From NCBI GenBank assembly GCA_004555915.1, contig SFJM01000002.1:97123-161122 (forward strand): a DNA stretch of 64,000 bases, written 5' to 3'. Under the pieces are notes generated by a model. It was not told the DNA's origin. It saw only the letters and a list, made by a program, of their open reading frames with translations, and did no database searches. The DNA is from Clostridiales bacterium. GTDB taxonomy: Bacteria > Bacillota > Clostridia > Oscillospirales > Butyricicoccaceae. A program made the position numbers and the translations under genes. The stretch's first letter is position 1. Each line of letters opens with the position of its first letter. This document shows positions 1-9,113 of this stretch, one piece after another.

Positions 1-1967
1 TTCAGATAATTCTGGGACAGCTGCTTGAACATCTTCTTGGAGATCTTCATGTCAGCGCGGTAATCTGCGGAGGATACCCACAGACGCAGGATGTCAGCAC
101 CATACTCCTTGGTGATCTCCTGCGGGCTCATGCCATTGCCCTTGGACTTGGACATCTTCTGACGCTCTTCGTCAACAATCATGCCATGGGTGATAACCGT
201 CTTGTACGGAGCAGTACCCTTGGTTGCGATAGCAGTCAGCATAGAGGACTGGAACCAGCCGCGATACTGGTCATTGCCTTCCAGATACAGGTCAGCCGGA
301 TAGGTCAGATCCGCACGCTCATCCATGACAGCAGCATGGGAGGAACCGGAGTCAAACCATACGTCCATGGTATCGGTTTCCTTGGTAAACTCATGGCAGC
401 CGCACTCACACTGCATGTCAGCCGGCAGAATTTCACTTGCATCCTTATCAAACCATGCACTGGTGCCCTCACGGCGGAACAGGTCCGCTACTGCGGCAAT
501 GGTCTTTTCGTTGACAATCGGCTTGCCGCACTTCTTGCAGAAGAAGATCGGAATCGGCACGCCCCAGGTACGCTGACGGGAAATGCACCAGTCAGAACGC
601 TCCTGAATCATAGAGGTCATACGATCCTCGCCCCATGCCGGAATCCACTTGATGTCATGGCATGCCTTGACTGCGTCATCCTTCATGGCATCCACCGAGC
701 AGAACCACTGCTCGGTTGCACGGAAGATAATCGGGTTCTTGCAGCGCCAGCAATGCGGGTAGGAGTGCTCGATGGTCTCAACAGCCAGCAGCGCACCGCT
801 CTCAGTCAGATCATGCAGGATTACCGCGTTGGTGTCCTCATAGTACATGCCAGCATACTTGCCTGCATCAGCGGTTGCAATGCCCTTGCTGTCAACCGGA
901 ACAATCATCGGGATTTCCGGATACTTCTGGCAGACAATAAAGTCATCCGCACCAAAGCCAGGAGCGGTATGAACACAGCCGGTACCGGCTTCCAGTGTAA
1001 CGTGCTCGCCTACAATAACCAGCGAATCACGGTCGACCAGCGGATGCTGGGTGGTCACATACTCCAGCTCGGAGCCCTGGATGGTACCGATAATTTCATA
1101 GGAGTCAATGCCTGCCGCTGCTGCAACAGAGGAAATCAGGTCGGTAGCCAGAATATAAATCTCACCATTCGGAACCTTCACAAAGGAATACTCAAAGTAC
1201 GGGTTCAGAGAAATTGCCAGGTTGCCCGGCAGGGTCCAGGTGGTGGTGGTCCAGATTACGAAGTATACGTTGTCGGTGGTGCCGATGACGGAGCTGATCT
1301 TGCCCTGATCGTCCTTGACAGCGAACTTAACATAAATGGATTCGCACTTTGCATCCTTGTATTCAATTTCAGCTTCAGCCAGAGCGGTCTCATCATGCGG
1401 GCACCAGTAAACCGGCTTCAGACCCTTGTAGATGTAGCCCTTCTTTGCCATTTCGCCAAATACTTCAATCTGCTTTGCAACAAAATCGTTGGTCAGGGTC
1501 AGATACGGATTTTCCCAGTCGCCTACAACGCCCAGACGCTTGAACTGCTCTCTCTGGGTGTTGACATGCTTCAGTGCGAATTCCTTACACTTATCACAGA
1601 AATCCTTGTTGCTGACCTTATGGCGATCCAGGCCAAATGCAGCAATTGCCTGACGCTCAATCGGAAGGCCATGGGTATCCCAGCCCGGAACATACGGAGC
1701 CTTAAAGCCAGCCATATTCTTATAACGGACAATGAAGTCCTTCAGAATCTTGTTCAGCGCATGACCCAGATGCAGATTGCCGTTTGCATAGGGAGGGCCG
1801 TCATGCAGAATGAACAGCGGCTTGCCCTCATTCTTCTTCATCAATGTATCATAGATGTTGTCCTGTTCCCATTTGGCCAGAAATTCCGGCTCGCGCTTCG
1901 GAAGACCAGCGCGCATCGGAAAATCAGTCTGCGGAAGATTGATTGTCTTATTGTAATCCTGCGGCAT
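1..1967 (-). CDS. ileS: Isoleucyl-tRNA synthetase, 3' end outside the window
   Basis: Class I aminoacyl-tRNA synthetase that charges tRNA-Ile in the cytoplasm. About 655 codons are present; the family is usually 900-1050 residues, so the C-terminal tRNA-binding and zinc part lies beyond base 1. The HIGH signature reads PYANGNLHLGH at residues 59-69 and the KMSKS loop reads KMSKSKGN near residue 605. Between them is the CP1 editing domain, including WTTTTWTLPGN. The start ATG at 1965-1967 follows a GAAAGGATGG ribosome site. It is the last gene of the long minus-strand cluster, 165 bp after divIVA. The leader holds a 7-bp stem (TCGGTGC/GCACCGA). I found no convincing T-box, although T-boxes are common before clostridial ileS. 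Confidence 0.97.
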   Translation of the reverse strand, partial: MPQDYNKTINLPQTDFPMRAGLPKREPEFLAKWEQDNIYDTLMKKNEGKPLFILHDGPPYANGNLHLGHALNKILKDFIVRYKNMAGFKAPYVPGWDTHGLPIERQAIAAFGLDRHKVSNKDFCDKCKEFALKHVNTQREQFKRLGVVGDWENPYLTLTNDFVAKQIEVFGEMAKKGYIYKGLKPVYWCPHDETALAEAEIEYKDAKCESIYVKFAVKDDQGKISSVIGTTDNVYFVIWTTTTWTLPGNLAISLNPYFEYSFVKVPNGEIYILATDLISSVAAAAGIDSYEIIGTIQGSELEYVTTQHPLVDRDSLVIVGEHVTLEAGTGCVHTAPGFGADDFIVCQKYPEIPMIVPVDSKGIATADAGKYAGMYYEDTNAVILHDLTESGALLAVETIEHSYPHCWRCKNPIIFRATEQWFCSVDAMKDDAVKACHDIKWIPAWGEDRMTSMIQERSDWCISRQRTWGVPIPIFFCKKCGKPIVNEKTIAAVADLFRREGTSAWFDKDASEILPADMQCECGCHEFTKETDTMDVWFDSGSSHAAVMDERADLTYPADLYLEGNDQYRGWFQSSMLTAIATKGTAPYKTVITHGMIVDEERQKMSKSKGNGMSPQEITKEYGADILRLWVSSADYRADMKISKKMFKQLSQNYL

Positions 1968-2132
1968 TTAACCGTACCATCCTTTCTAATTTCGGTGCAT
2001 ATGCGATTTTGCTGTCAGCACCGACCCGCCCATCAGCGGATTATATATCGCAAACAGATGACTGTTTATCGTCAAAATAAGAAAAAACTATGTAAACCTG
2101 CGCGGTACAGCCTCAAACGGCTCCCGCCTGTC

Positions 2133-2837
2133 TCAATCGGAACCGCTTACCTCAACGGTAAACGCGGTCTCCTCCATCCCGTTTTTATGGGATGCATGCT
2201 TTGCATCAGCAAAGATTTTCAGGATATCATCTGGAATCTCCGTGCCGGGTGTTTCCCGTCGTACCGGGATATCCAGCTCAGCCGGACCCTCCACACGGCT
2301 TTCCAGAGTTTCGCTGTGTGATGTCTGGCTGGAAATTGATGTAAATTCCAGACCCTCCTGCTCCGGGATTGCGGCAATCCGATCGCTCTGCTCCCGGAAC
2401 GCCTGTGTCATTTTTTCAATAAATGCGGCACATTCCCGCTGGGCAAGCCGCATACGTGCCTGCTCCTGGGATGCCTGAATCTGATACTGGCGGATAATGG
2501 CTTCACACTGACTGGTGGTATCCGCCTTCAGCTGTGCGGCCTCCATCTGTGCTTTTTTCCTGGTTTCCTCTGCCTCTTCATTGGCTTTCTTCGTGGTCTG
2601 CTCCGCCATATTCTGTGCGGTCATCAACGCCTGACGGATGCCGCTTTCAATCCTGCGGTATTCCTCAATTTTGTCCACCAGAACCTTCAGCTTGGCTCGC
2701 AGCTCCGCATTTTCCTTTTCCAGTGCCTCCATGTCATCTGCTGCTTCATCCAAAATCGCATCGACACTTTTTGCATCATAGCCACCAAAAACAGCTTTTT
2801 CAGGAGTAAACTCCCGGATTTCCTTTGAACCTAACAT
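2133..2837 (-). CDS. divIVA: DivIVA-family cell-division/polarity coiled-coil protein
   Basis: A 234-residue protein. The N-terminal 45 residues (FTPEKAVFGGYDAKSVDAIL) are the curved-membrane-binding DivIVA head. A long charged coiled coil follows (about 30-165), then an acidic, poorly conserved tail. DivIVA proteins recruit division or polarity partners to curved membrane. The frame stays open upstream to 2942, but the ATG at 2835-2837 sits behind a perfect AGGAGGT site, so I use that start. The position next to yggT and sepF is the classic division-cluster arrangement of Gram-positives. A GC hairpin lies in the 97-bp gap to yggT. Confidence 0.93.
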   Translation of the reverse strand: MLGSKEIREFTPEKAVFGGYDAKSVDAILDEAADDMEALEKENAELRAKLKVLVDKIEEYRRIESGIRQALMTAQNMAEQTTKKANEEAEETRKKAQMEAAQLKADTTSQCEAIIRQYQIQASQEQARMRLAQRECAAFIEKMTQAFREQSDRIAAIPEQEGLEFTSISSQTSHSETLESRVEGPAELDIPVRRETPGTEIPDDILKIFADAKHASHKNGMEETAFTVEVSGSD

Positions 2838-2883
2838 GTTGACCTCCTGAAATCCGCGGAAAGCGGAAAAATAACCGGAAAAT

Positions 2884-2902
2884 GACCGGGAAAAACCCGG
2901 TC
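2884..2902 (-). terminator. Intergenic GC hairpin between yggT and divIVA
   Basis: A perfect 7-bp inverted repeat (GACCGGG, 5-nt loop, CCCGGTC), followed on the minus strand by ATTTTCC. The T-run is short, so it may be a weak attenuator or an RNA processing/stability element rather than a true terminator. Confidence 0.4.
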
Positions 2903-2934
2903 GGATAAAACAAATCCTGCGAGAAATGCAGCCT

Positions 2935-3204
2935 TCAACCATACATCAGCGCACGGATAAAAGCCTTGATGATTTCCAGCACAAAAAATGCCAGAAGCGG
3001 TGAAAAATCCAGCGGCATCGTCCGTAGTGCCTGAAACCGCATCAGCAGACTGCGGAACGGCGCAATCATCGGTTCCGTCACGGCATACAGCAGTTCACCG
3101 ATACGGGACTGCTGCACCTGCGGAAACCAGGATACCAGCGCACGGAAAACCAGCAGCCACTGCAGTAAATTCAGCAGCCGGAATGTCACATATACAATTA
3201 CCAT
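2935..3204 (-). CDS. YggT-family membrane protein
   Basis: An 89-residue integral membrane protein with two hydrophobic segments (about 5-25 and 65-85) around the loop TEPMIAPFRSLL, which is typical of the YggT/YlmG family. Family members sit in the Gram-positive division cluster between sepF and divIVA, as here, and are linked to septum or membrane organisation; the biochemical role is not established. The start ATG (3202-3204) has only a distant AAAGG upstream, so initiation may depend on coupling with sepF, 34 bp upstream. Confidence 0.88.
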   Translation of the reverse strand: MVIVYVTFRLLNLLQWLLVFRALVSWFPQVQQSRIGELLYAVTEPMIAPFRSLLMRFQALRTMPLDFSPLLAFFVLEIIKAFIRALMYG

Positions 3205-3238
3205 AACATAATGCCATACCTTTCGGCCGGAAACAGCA

Positions 3239-3730
3239 TCAGAACTTCATACCGCTGTTTTCCAGCTCACTGATGAGGTCATCACCGACAATCTCAACAT
3301 CCAGCGGTGTAATCAGATACGTGTCGCTTGCCACGCGCTTGATCTTGCCCTCAATGGCATAGGTTACGCCACTCATGAAGTCAAGCATACGCTTGGAGGT
3401 TTCCTTATCGGTTGTTTCCAGATTCAGAACCACAGTCATCTTATTCTTCAGATGATCCGCGATGTCTGCAACATTGTTAAACTGATCCGCCTTTACCAGC
3501 ACAACAGCCAGCTTGGTGGTTGCGTTGATATTGACAACTCTATTATTTCTGCGCGGCTGAACGGACATCGGCTGCGGCTCTGCAGCAGGTGCAGATCTGA
3601 CCGGTTCCGGACGGCTGTAGTAAGACGGTTCTTCCTCTTCCGGAGCATCCTCCAGACCTTCATCCATGTCGAAGTCCTCGTCATCTACCTCGCCGCTAAC
3701 CCAGCGCTTGAAGTCATTTACTAAACCCAT
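3239..3730 (-). CDS. sepF: Cell division protein SepF
   Basis: A 163-residue SepF, the FtsZ-bundling membrane anchor of the divisome. The N-terminal amphipathic helix (MGLVNDFKRWVSG) is followed by an acidic, proline-rich linker (about 15-65). The C-terminal DUF552 core (about 66-155) contains VLNLETTDKETSKRMLDFMSG and the terminal YLITP strand. A strong AGGAGG site precedes the ATG at 3730. It lies between yggS and yggT, as in many Firmicutes, and is probably co-transcribed with them. Confidence 0.96.
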   Translation of the reverse strand: MGLVNDFKRWVSGEVDDEDFDMDEGLEDAPEEEEPSYYSRPEPVRSAPAAEPQPMSVQPRRNNRVVNINATTKLAVVLVKADQFNNVADIADHLKNKMTVVLNLETTDKETSKRMLDFMSGVTYAIEGKIKRVASDTYLITPLDVEIVGDDLISELENSGMKF

Positions 3731-3827
3731 TTCTGCTTCCTCCTGAATGGAACAATTCTAGGCGGCATCTGAAAGCAAAGAAGTAAGCATCGCCAAAAAA
3801 ATCACGATTCAGATACGCCCTGATGTA

Positions 3828-4538
3828 TCAATAATGGCGGGCACCGAAAATCGCCGTACCCAGCCGGACAATGGTTGCCCCACAGGAAATCGCCTCACAA
3901 TAATCAGCGCTCATTCCCATCGACAAGCAGTCCATGGTGATATTATCGTATTTTTTCGCCGATATGTCAATAAATAGTTGAGACATTCTGTCAAAATATA
4001 GAGTTTTTTCTTGATTCGGCTGTGTTTTTGGTGGAATTGCCATCAATCCGCGGACATGGACATGCTCCAGCTTTGCAATCTCGCGGATGACGGAATCCAG
4101 TTCATCCGGATCAATGCCCAGCTTGCTCTCCTCCCTGCCGATATTGACTTCCAGCAGGATGTCCTGACGGATGCCGGCCTTCGCTGCTTCCCTGTCAATC
4201 ACCTTTGCCAGCTTCACGGAGCTGACAGACTCGATCATGGAAACCTTGCCGATCAGGTATTTGACCTTGTTTGACTGCAGCGTGCCAATAAAATGCAGCG
4301 GTTTGCCGTCATATGCATGCTGTTCATACTTTTCCAGCAGCTCCTGCACACGGTTTTCACCGCATACGTCCACGCCGGCCTCCACAGCCACACGGACACG
4401 GTCCGCATCGTTCATCTTGGTTGCAGCCACCAGCGTGATGTCCTCCGGCCTGCGTCCGGATGCAATCGCTGCCGCTGCAATGCGCTGCTTTGCCTCCGTG
4501 ATCTTATCTGTAATTCTCTTGCGTTCTTCCTCTGTCAT
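3828..4538 (-). CDS. yggS: YggS-family pyridoxal-phosphate homeostasis protein
   Basis: A 236-residue fold-type III PLP-binding protein of the YggS/YlmE/PROSC family, thought to buffer PLP and affect amino-acid metabolism rather than act as a classical enzyme. The PLP-binding lysine is in LVAATKMNDADR (about residue 41). Family motifs GENRVQEL, HFIGTLQSNKVKY and SMGMSADYCEAI are all present. The ATG overlaps the stop of the upstream HlyD-like gene in an ATGA, which suggests translational coupling. It belongs to the sepF-yggT-divIVA run. Confidence 0.95.
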   Translation of the reverse strand: MTEEERKRITDKITEAKQRIAAAAIASGRRPEDITLVAATKMNDADRVRVAVEAGVDVCGENRVQELLEKYEQHAYDGKPLHFIGTLQSNKVKYLIGKVSMIESVSSVKLAKVIDREAAKAGIRQDILLEVNIGREESKLGIDPDELDSVIREIAKLEHVHVRGLMAIPPKTQPNQEKTLYFDRMSQLFIDISAKKYDNITMDCLSMGMSADYCEAISCGATIVRLGTAIFGARHY

Positions 4539-5815
4539 TTCATTACCTTCTTGTCATTCACATCTTTTGCTTCCACAATAATATCGTCATTGATAACCAG
4601 CGAATCATTGCCGGTTACATTCTGCTCAACAATATAGTAGGAATCGCCCTCAAACAGCGGCTCAATGTTTTTATAGCTTGCCACAGAATTTGACAGGACG
4701 TAAACACCCATCTTGTCATCCTCCATACGGACAGCAGACTTGGGAACCTTCAGGCCGGAATAGGACGCCACAACCACAGTTGCCACCTGCTTGCGCATGG
4801 AAATCAGGTCTTCATTCATATCCTGTGAGCGAAAAATGACCAGCGTGTCATCGGTATCCGCGTCATCACGAATGGAGGCGACAGTGGCCTGCACATCCTG
4901 GCTTGCCTGGGAAAATCGGATTTTTACCGTATTGCCCTGTGTCAGATGCTTTGCATTGGTATCTGAAACCTTTGCCGCAAAATACCACACATAGGTGGAA
5001 ACCACCTTTCCCTTGCCGGAGGTTTCCGCCGGTTTTTGATCCGCCAGCTTGTCCAGCCCGGACAGGGTTAAATCCTCCACCACATCCGGCGTGAACATGT
5101 TCTCATAGCCATCCACGGATTCACAGAAGTAACCGGAGCAGGGTGAGGTGATATCCGTCGTGCTGCCGCTCAGGCGTTCCGCCAGATCCGCTGCCTGTGT
5201 TTTCAGGCTGGCAATCTCCACGTCAATATTCTCGCGGTCATTGGACAACGAGCCGCTCTTAAGGGAAAGCTGGCGCAGCTCGGAGGCAAGGGATGTAATC
5301 CGGCTCAGGGAGCCGCCCTCTACCTCCTCACAGATTGCATTCATCTGGTCTATAATCTTCTGGTTGATCTGGCTGGAATTGGTGGTGGTGGATGTGACAT
5401 TGCGCAGTGTTTCCAGCTGGGCAATATTTTCCTCAATGTTTTTCAGCTCCCGGCTGATGGTCAGCGCATCCTCATTGGCATATTCTGTCACCAGCGCCGT
5501 CCCCTCCGAGACCTTGTCGCCGTCGGAATAATTATATTCCACCGTGTCACCCTCCGCAATATCAATGACCTCCTCCTGCCGGATAAAATATCCGGTGGTG
5601 GAAAAGGAATCATCCATGGATACCTGCGCGGCAGGTACGGTTTTGACCGGGTTATAGTGGTTGACAACAAAGCTGATCACACTGTATATGATAATCAGTC
5701 CAAATGCAATAATCGGAATCCGGAGCGACCGGTTCAGCTTCAGTCTGCCGATCTGCCAGACATTGGATTTTTTTCGTGAATTGCTCCGCCGGGACGGCGG
5801 CCATTTGAATGCCAT
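4535..5815 (-). CDS. HlyD-like membrane adaptor protein
   Basis: A 426-residue protein with a basic N-terminus and one transmembrane segment (about 33-53). A lipoyl-like/coiled-coil hairpin region (about 75-235) and a beta-barrel C-terminal part follow, the architecture of HlyD/membrane-fusion proteins. In monoderm Clostridia such proteins commonly lie between hfq and yggS without an adjacent transporter, as here, so the partner is unknown. An ABC exporter elsewhere or an envelope scaffold role are both possible. It overlaps yggS by 4 nt and begins 28 bp after hfq. Confidence 0.75.
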   Translation of the reverse strand: MAFKWPPSRRSNSRKKSNVWQIGRLKLNRSLRIPIIAFGLIIIYSVISFVVNHYNPVKTVPAAQVSMDDSFSTTGYFIRQEEVIDIAEGDTVEYNYSDGDKVSEGTALVTEYANEDALTISRELKNIEENIAQLETLRNVTSTTTNSSQINQKIIDQMNAICEEVEGGSLSRITSLASELRQLSLKSGSLSNDRENIDVEIASLKTQAADLAERLSGSTTDITSPCSGYFCESVDGYENMFTPDVVEDLTLSGLDKLADQKPAETSGKGKVVSTYVWYFAAKVSDTNAKHLTQGNTVKIRFSQASQDVQATVASIRDDADTDDTLVIFRSQDMNEDLISMRKQVATVVVASYSGLKVPKSAVRMEDDKMGVYVLSNSVASYKNIEPLFEGDSYYIVEQNVTGNDSLVINDDIIVEAKDVNDKKVMK

Positions 5816-5843
5816 AGAAAGTACTCCTATCAGCAGACAGGAT

Positions 5844-6086
5844 TTATACAGTTACCGCATCCTTTCTGCCGGTCATTTCCAGCCTGCGCTGCGGAATCAC
5901 CGTGGAGATCGCATGCTTATAAATCATTTCCTGCTTTCCATCACAGTCAAACAGAATAATGAATGTGTCAAAGCCGCGTACCACGCCCCGAAGCTGGAAG
6001 CCATTGGTCAGAAATACGGTGAGCGGCACTTTTTCCTGCCGTGCCCTGTTTAAAAAGGTGTCCTGTAAATTGATTTCCGTTTTCAT
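5844..6086 (-). CDS. hfq: RNA chaperone Hfq
   Basis: An 80-residue Sm-like protein that forms hexamers and binds sRNA and mRNA. Sm1 (LQDTFLNRARQEKVPLTVFL, residues 7-26) and Sm2 with YKHAIST (56-62) are intact, including NGFQLRG and the distal YKHAIS turn. The start has GGAGG 11 nt upstream. It is 36 bp downstream of miaA, the usual miaA-hfq pairing. Confidence 0.97.
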   Translation of the reverse strand: MKTEINLQDTFLNRARQEKVPLTVFLTNGFQLRGVVRGFDTFIILFDCDGKQEMIYKHAISTVIPQRRLEMTGRKDAVTV

Positions 6087-6122
6087 TATAAAACAATCCT
6101 CCCAAGATGTATAGAGATACTT

Positions 6123-7070
6123 TCAATATGTTACACCCCGGGCGGTTAAAATTTCTGTCACTTGCTGCAGAATTGCGGGAAATTCTTCCGCGGAATCGTA
6201 ATAAATCCAGTTAACCCGCGCATCACGCCGCAGCCAGGTCAGCTGCCTCTTGGCATAATTGCGGGAAGCGCGTTTTAACGTGTCAAGACAGTCGGACAGC
6301 GGTGCCTCCCCCTGCAGATACGGAACCAGCTCTTTATAGCCGATGGCCTGTCCTGCGGTTCCGGTGAGCCTGCCCTCCTCCAGCAGACGGCGTGCCTCCT
6401 CCAGCAGTCCCAGCTCCACCATCCGGTCCACACGCCGGTCAATCCGGTCATACAGCGTCTGCCGGTCTGTGGGACACAGGGCAAACAGGATTGCATCATA
6501 TTTCGGCTCAGGCCGTTTGTTTTTCGCATTCATTTCCCCGATGGTCATGCCGGTCTGCTCATAGACCTCCAGCGCACGCACCACCCGCTTGACATTGTTT
6601 TCATGGATCCGCTCCGCAGACTCCGGGTCCACCGCACGCAGCATTTCATGCAGCGCGTGGGCGCCCTGTTCCCGCGCGATGGCGTTGTATTTTTCCCGTG
6701 CCTCCAGATTGGTTTCATCACCGGAAAACGTGCTGCCGTCAATCAGCGCATCTAGATATAAGCCGGTTCCGCCGCAGACAATCGGCACCCGTCCGCGGGA
6801 CAAAATATCCTGCGCACAGGCATCTGCCATCTGCTGGTAGCGTGCCACGGAGAAGGTCTCTCCCGCCTCCGCCACATCAAACATATGGTGCACAACCCCA
6901 TCCCGCTCCGCCATATCCGGCTTGGCAGTACCGATATCCATGCCCCGGTACAGCTGCATGGAATCCGAGGAAATAATCTCTGTATCCAGCAGCTTCGCCA
7001 GCGCAATGGACAGCGCCGTCTTGCCGGAAGCCGTGGGACCGGCAATGCAGATCAGTTTTTGTTTCATCAC
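6123..7070 (-). CDS. miaA: tRNA dimethylallyltransferase
   Basis: A 315-residue enzyme that adds a dimethylallyl group to A37 of tRNAs reading UNN codons, forming i6A. The P-loop GPTASGKT is at residues 10-17; the DSMQLYRGMDIGTAKP and CGGTGLYLDAL motifs follow, then GTAGQAIGYKE and the C-terminal tRNA-contact region RNYAKRQLTWLRRD. The ATG overlaps the mutL stop in ATGA, so the genes are translationally coupled. Its product is the substrate of MiaB, encoded upstream in the same cluster. Confidence 0.97.
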   Translation of the reverse strand: MMKQKLICIAGPTASGKTALSIALAKLLDTEIISSDSMQLYRGMDIGTAKPDMAERDGVVHHMFDVAEAGETFSVARYQQMADACAQDILSRGRVPIVCGGTGLYLDALIDGSTFSGDETNLEAREKYNAIAREQGAHALHEMLRAVDPESAERIHENNVKRVVRALEVYEQTGMTIGEMNAKNKRPEPKYDAILFALCPTDRQTLYDRIDRRVDRMVELGLLEEARRLLEEGRLTGTAGQAIGYKELVPYLQGEAPLSDCLDTLKRASRNYAKRQLTWLRRDARVNWIYYDSAEEFPAILQQVTEILTARGVTY

Positions 7071-9094
7071 TGGTTCACCCGCTTAAACATTTTATCCAGT
7101 TCATACTTGGTCAGGCGCACGGTAACCGGCCTGCCATGGGGACAGCAGGTCACCTCCGGGTCAGACAGCACCCGCTCACACAGCGACTGCATTTCCTGCA
7201 TGCTGGTTTTCCAGCCGCCTTTGATGGCAGCCTTACAGGAAACCGTATGAATCAGGTCATCCAGGCAGTCCGGCTCCGGTGTCCGGCGATGCATCAGCTT
7301 TTCTGCCATTTCAGACACAATCAGCGTCAGGTTACCCGCCTCAATATAGGCCGGAATTTCCCGGACGGCAATGCTGTGCTGGCCAAAGGCCTCCATGGAG
7401 AAGCCCAGCGCCTGAATCTGCTCCATGCCGTCCAGAATTGCTGCGTATTCCTCACCGGACAAATCCACGACCACCGGCTGCAGCAGCACCTGCGTGGGAA
7501 TATCCGCCTGCTTCCGCAGCTGGTTGAACAGAATGCGCTCATGTGCCGCGTGCTTGTCGATGAATACCAGACCATTTTCATCCTCAGCCAGAATGTACGT
7601 ATCAAAGCAGCTGCCGATCACCCTTGCCTTTGGCAGGTCAGGTGTCAGCGTCTCGGTTTCCTGCTCCTCCGCAGGCTGTACCGGAACCGCTTCTGCCTGG
7701 GGCAACGTCTGCTGTGCCGGCTGCTCCCGGCTTTCCTGACGGATGGCCGGACGGTCCGGTGTCATCGGGATAATATTTTCCACAGCCTTTCCGGCATGGG
7801 GCATGCGCAGTACCTGTTCATCCGCATCATCCACATCAACAAACGGCAAAAAGCTGCTGCGCTTCGGCGATATCGGTGGAGCTGCTGACGCTGCCGCATA
7901 GGCAGAAGGATGCTTCATCTGACCGGAAGATGCATGGGATTCCCGTGCCGGTGCGGTGGATGGGGAAACCGATGCCGCAGGTTTCCTTTCCTCCTCTGCC
8001 ACCCTCGGTGTCATGGTGATGGCGGAACGGGAAACCACAACCGGTTCGGGCTCCGGTGCAGGAGCAGCCGGTTTTTCCTTTGCTTCGATTTCAGGAATGT
8101 TGTCATCTCCTGCCAGCGCATTTTTACACGCCGCATATACGGCAGAAAACACCTGCTTTTCCTGCGCAAATTTCACTTCTGTCTTTGCCGGATGCACATT
8201 GACATCCACCAGAGACAGCGGCAGTTGCATACAGATACAGCCATATGGAAATTTGCCCGTGATGATGCTGTTGCGGTATGCCTCCTCCATGGCAGCCTGC
8301 ATCAGCTTGGACTTGATAAACCGTCCATTGACAAAAAAATGCTGATAAGTCCGGTTGGCTCGTGGGGCATGCGGGCGGGAAATATATCCCCATACCCGGA
8401 TGTCATACAAGCTATGCTCCGGCATTTCAATGAGATTTTTGGACAGATCTTTACCGAATACGCTGTAAACCGCATTCTGCAGCCTGCCATTGCCGGGCGA
8501 ATGGAACACATCCTTTCCGTCCCGGATGCAGCGGAAGGCGATTTCCGGATGGCTTTCCGCCGCATGCTCCACAACCGACAGGATATAACCGGCTTCGGTA
8601 AAATCCTTTTTAAGGAATTTCATGCGGGCCGGTGTATTGTAAAACAGATCGCGGATGACAAAGGTTGTGCCCTCCGGGCAGCCTGCCGGTTCATTTGCCG
8701 TGATGGTGCCGCCCTCCAGAGACAGATGCACACCCTCCACGCAGCCATGCTGCTTGGTGAACAGGTCAACCCGCGATACAGCGCAGATGGCAGCCAGCGC
8801 TTCTCCCCGGAAGCCCAGTGTCCCGATGGCACTCAGGTCCTCTTTGGTACGGATTTTGCTGGTTGCATGACGGCGGAACGCAATGGGCGCATCCTCCGGC
8901 GCCATGCCGCAGCCATTGTCACAGATGCGCAGATAGGAAATGCCGCCTCGCTCCAGCTCAACCGTAATCTGTGTCGCGCCGGCATCAATGGCATTTTCCA
9001 CCAGCTCCTTGCACACGGAGGACGGGCGTTCGACTACCTCTCCCGCGGCAATCAGGTCTGCCATGTGGGAATCCAGTTCATGAATCACTGCCAT
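7067..9094 (-). CDS. mutL: DNA mismatch repair protein MutL
   Basis: A 675-residue mismatch-repair protein that couples MutS recognition to strand processing. The N-terminal GHKL ATPase shows ELVENAIDAGAT, DNGCGM and GFRGEAL. A low-complexity Pro/Ala/Glu linker spans about 335-480. The C-terminal endonuclease/dimerisation domain shows DKHAAHE (near 508), SCKAAIKGG, CPHGRP and a final FKR. The usual metal motif is DQHA-x2-E-x4-E; here Q is K and the last E is N (DKHAAHERILFN). The start has AAAGGAGG 8 nt upstream. It overlaps miaA by 4 nt and lies 19 bp after mutS. Confidence 0.97.
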   Translation of the reverse strand: MAVIHELDSHMADLIAAGEVVERPSSVCKELVENAIDAGATQITVELERGGISYLRICDNGCGMAPEDAPIAFRRHATSKIRTKEDLSAIGTLGFRGEALAAICAVSRVDLFTKQHGCVEGVHLSLEGGTITANEPAGCPEGTTFVIRDLFYNTPARMKFLKKDFTEAGYILSVVEHAAESHPEIAFRCIRDGKDVFHSPGNGRLQNAVYSVFGKDLSKNLIEMPEHSLYDIRVWGYISRPHAPRANRTYQHFFVNGRFIKSKLMQAAMEEAYRNSIITGKFPYGCICMQLPLSLVDVNVHPAKTEVKFAQEKQVFSAVYAACKNALAGDDNIPEIEAKEKPAAPAPEPEPVVVSRSAITMTPRVAEEERKPAASVSPSTAPARESHASSGQMKHPSAYAAASAAPPISPKRSSFLPFVDVDDADEQVLRMPHAGKAVENIIPMTPDRPAIRQESREQPAQQTLPQAEAVPVQPAEEQETETLTPDLPKARVIGSCFDTYILAEDENGLVFIDKHAAHERILFNQLRKQADIPTQVLLQPVVVDLSGEEYAAILDGMEQIQALGFSMEAFGQHSIAVREIPAYIEAGNLTLIVSEMAEKLMHRRTPEPDCLDDLIHTVSCKAAIKGGWKTSMQEMQSLCERVLSDPEVTCCPHGRPVTVRLTKYELDKMFKRVNQ

Positions 9095-9113
9095 GCGGCA
9101 TGCCTCCTTTCGT

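Noticed and set aside
1968..2132. A T-box riboswitch before ileS
   Set aside because: A GAGGCTGTACCGCG string resembles the T-box core, but the core match is weak, no specifier stem fits in 165 bp, and no terminator follows.
186..2321. Long plus-strand ORF (711 codons)
   Set aside because: It is antisense to ileS and divIVA; no ribosome site or protein-family features. The HIGH and KMSKS motifs are on the minus strand.
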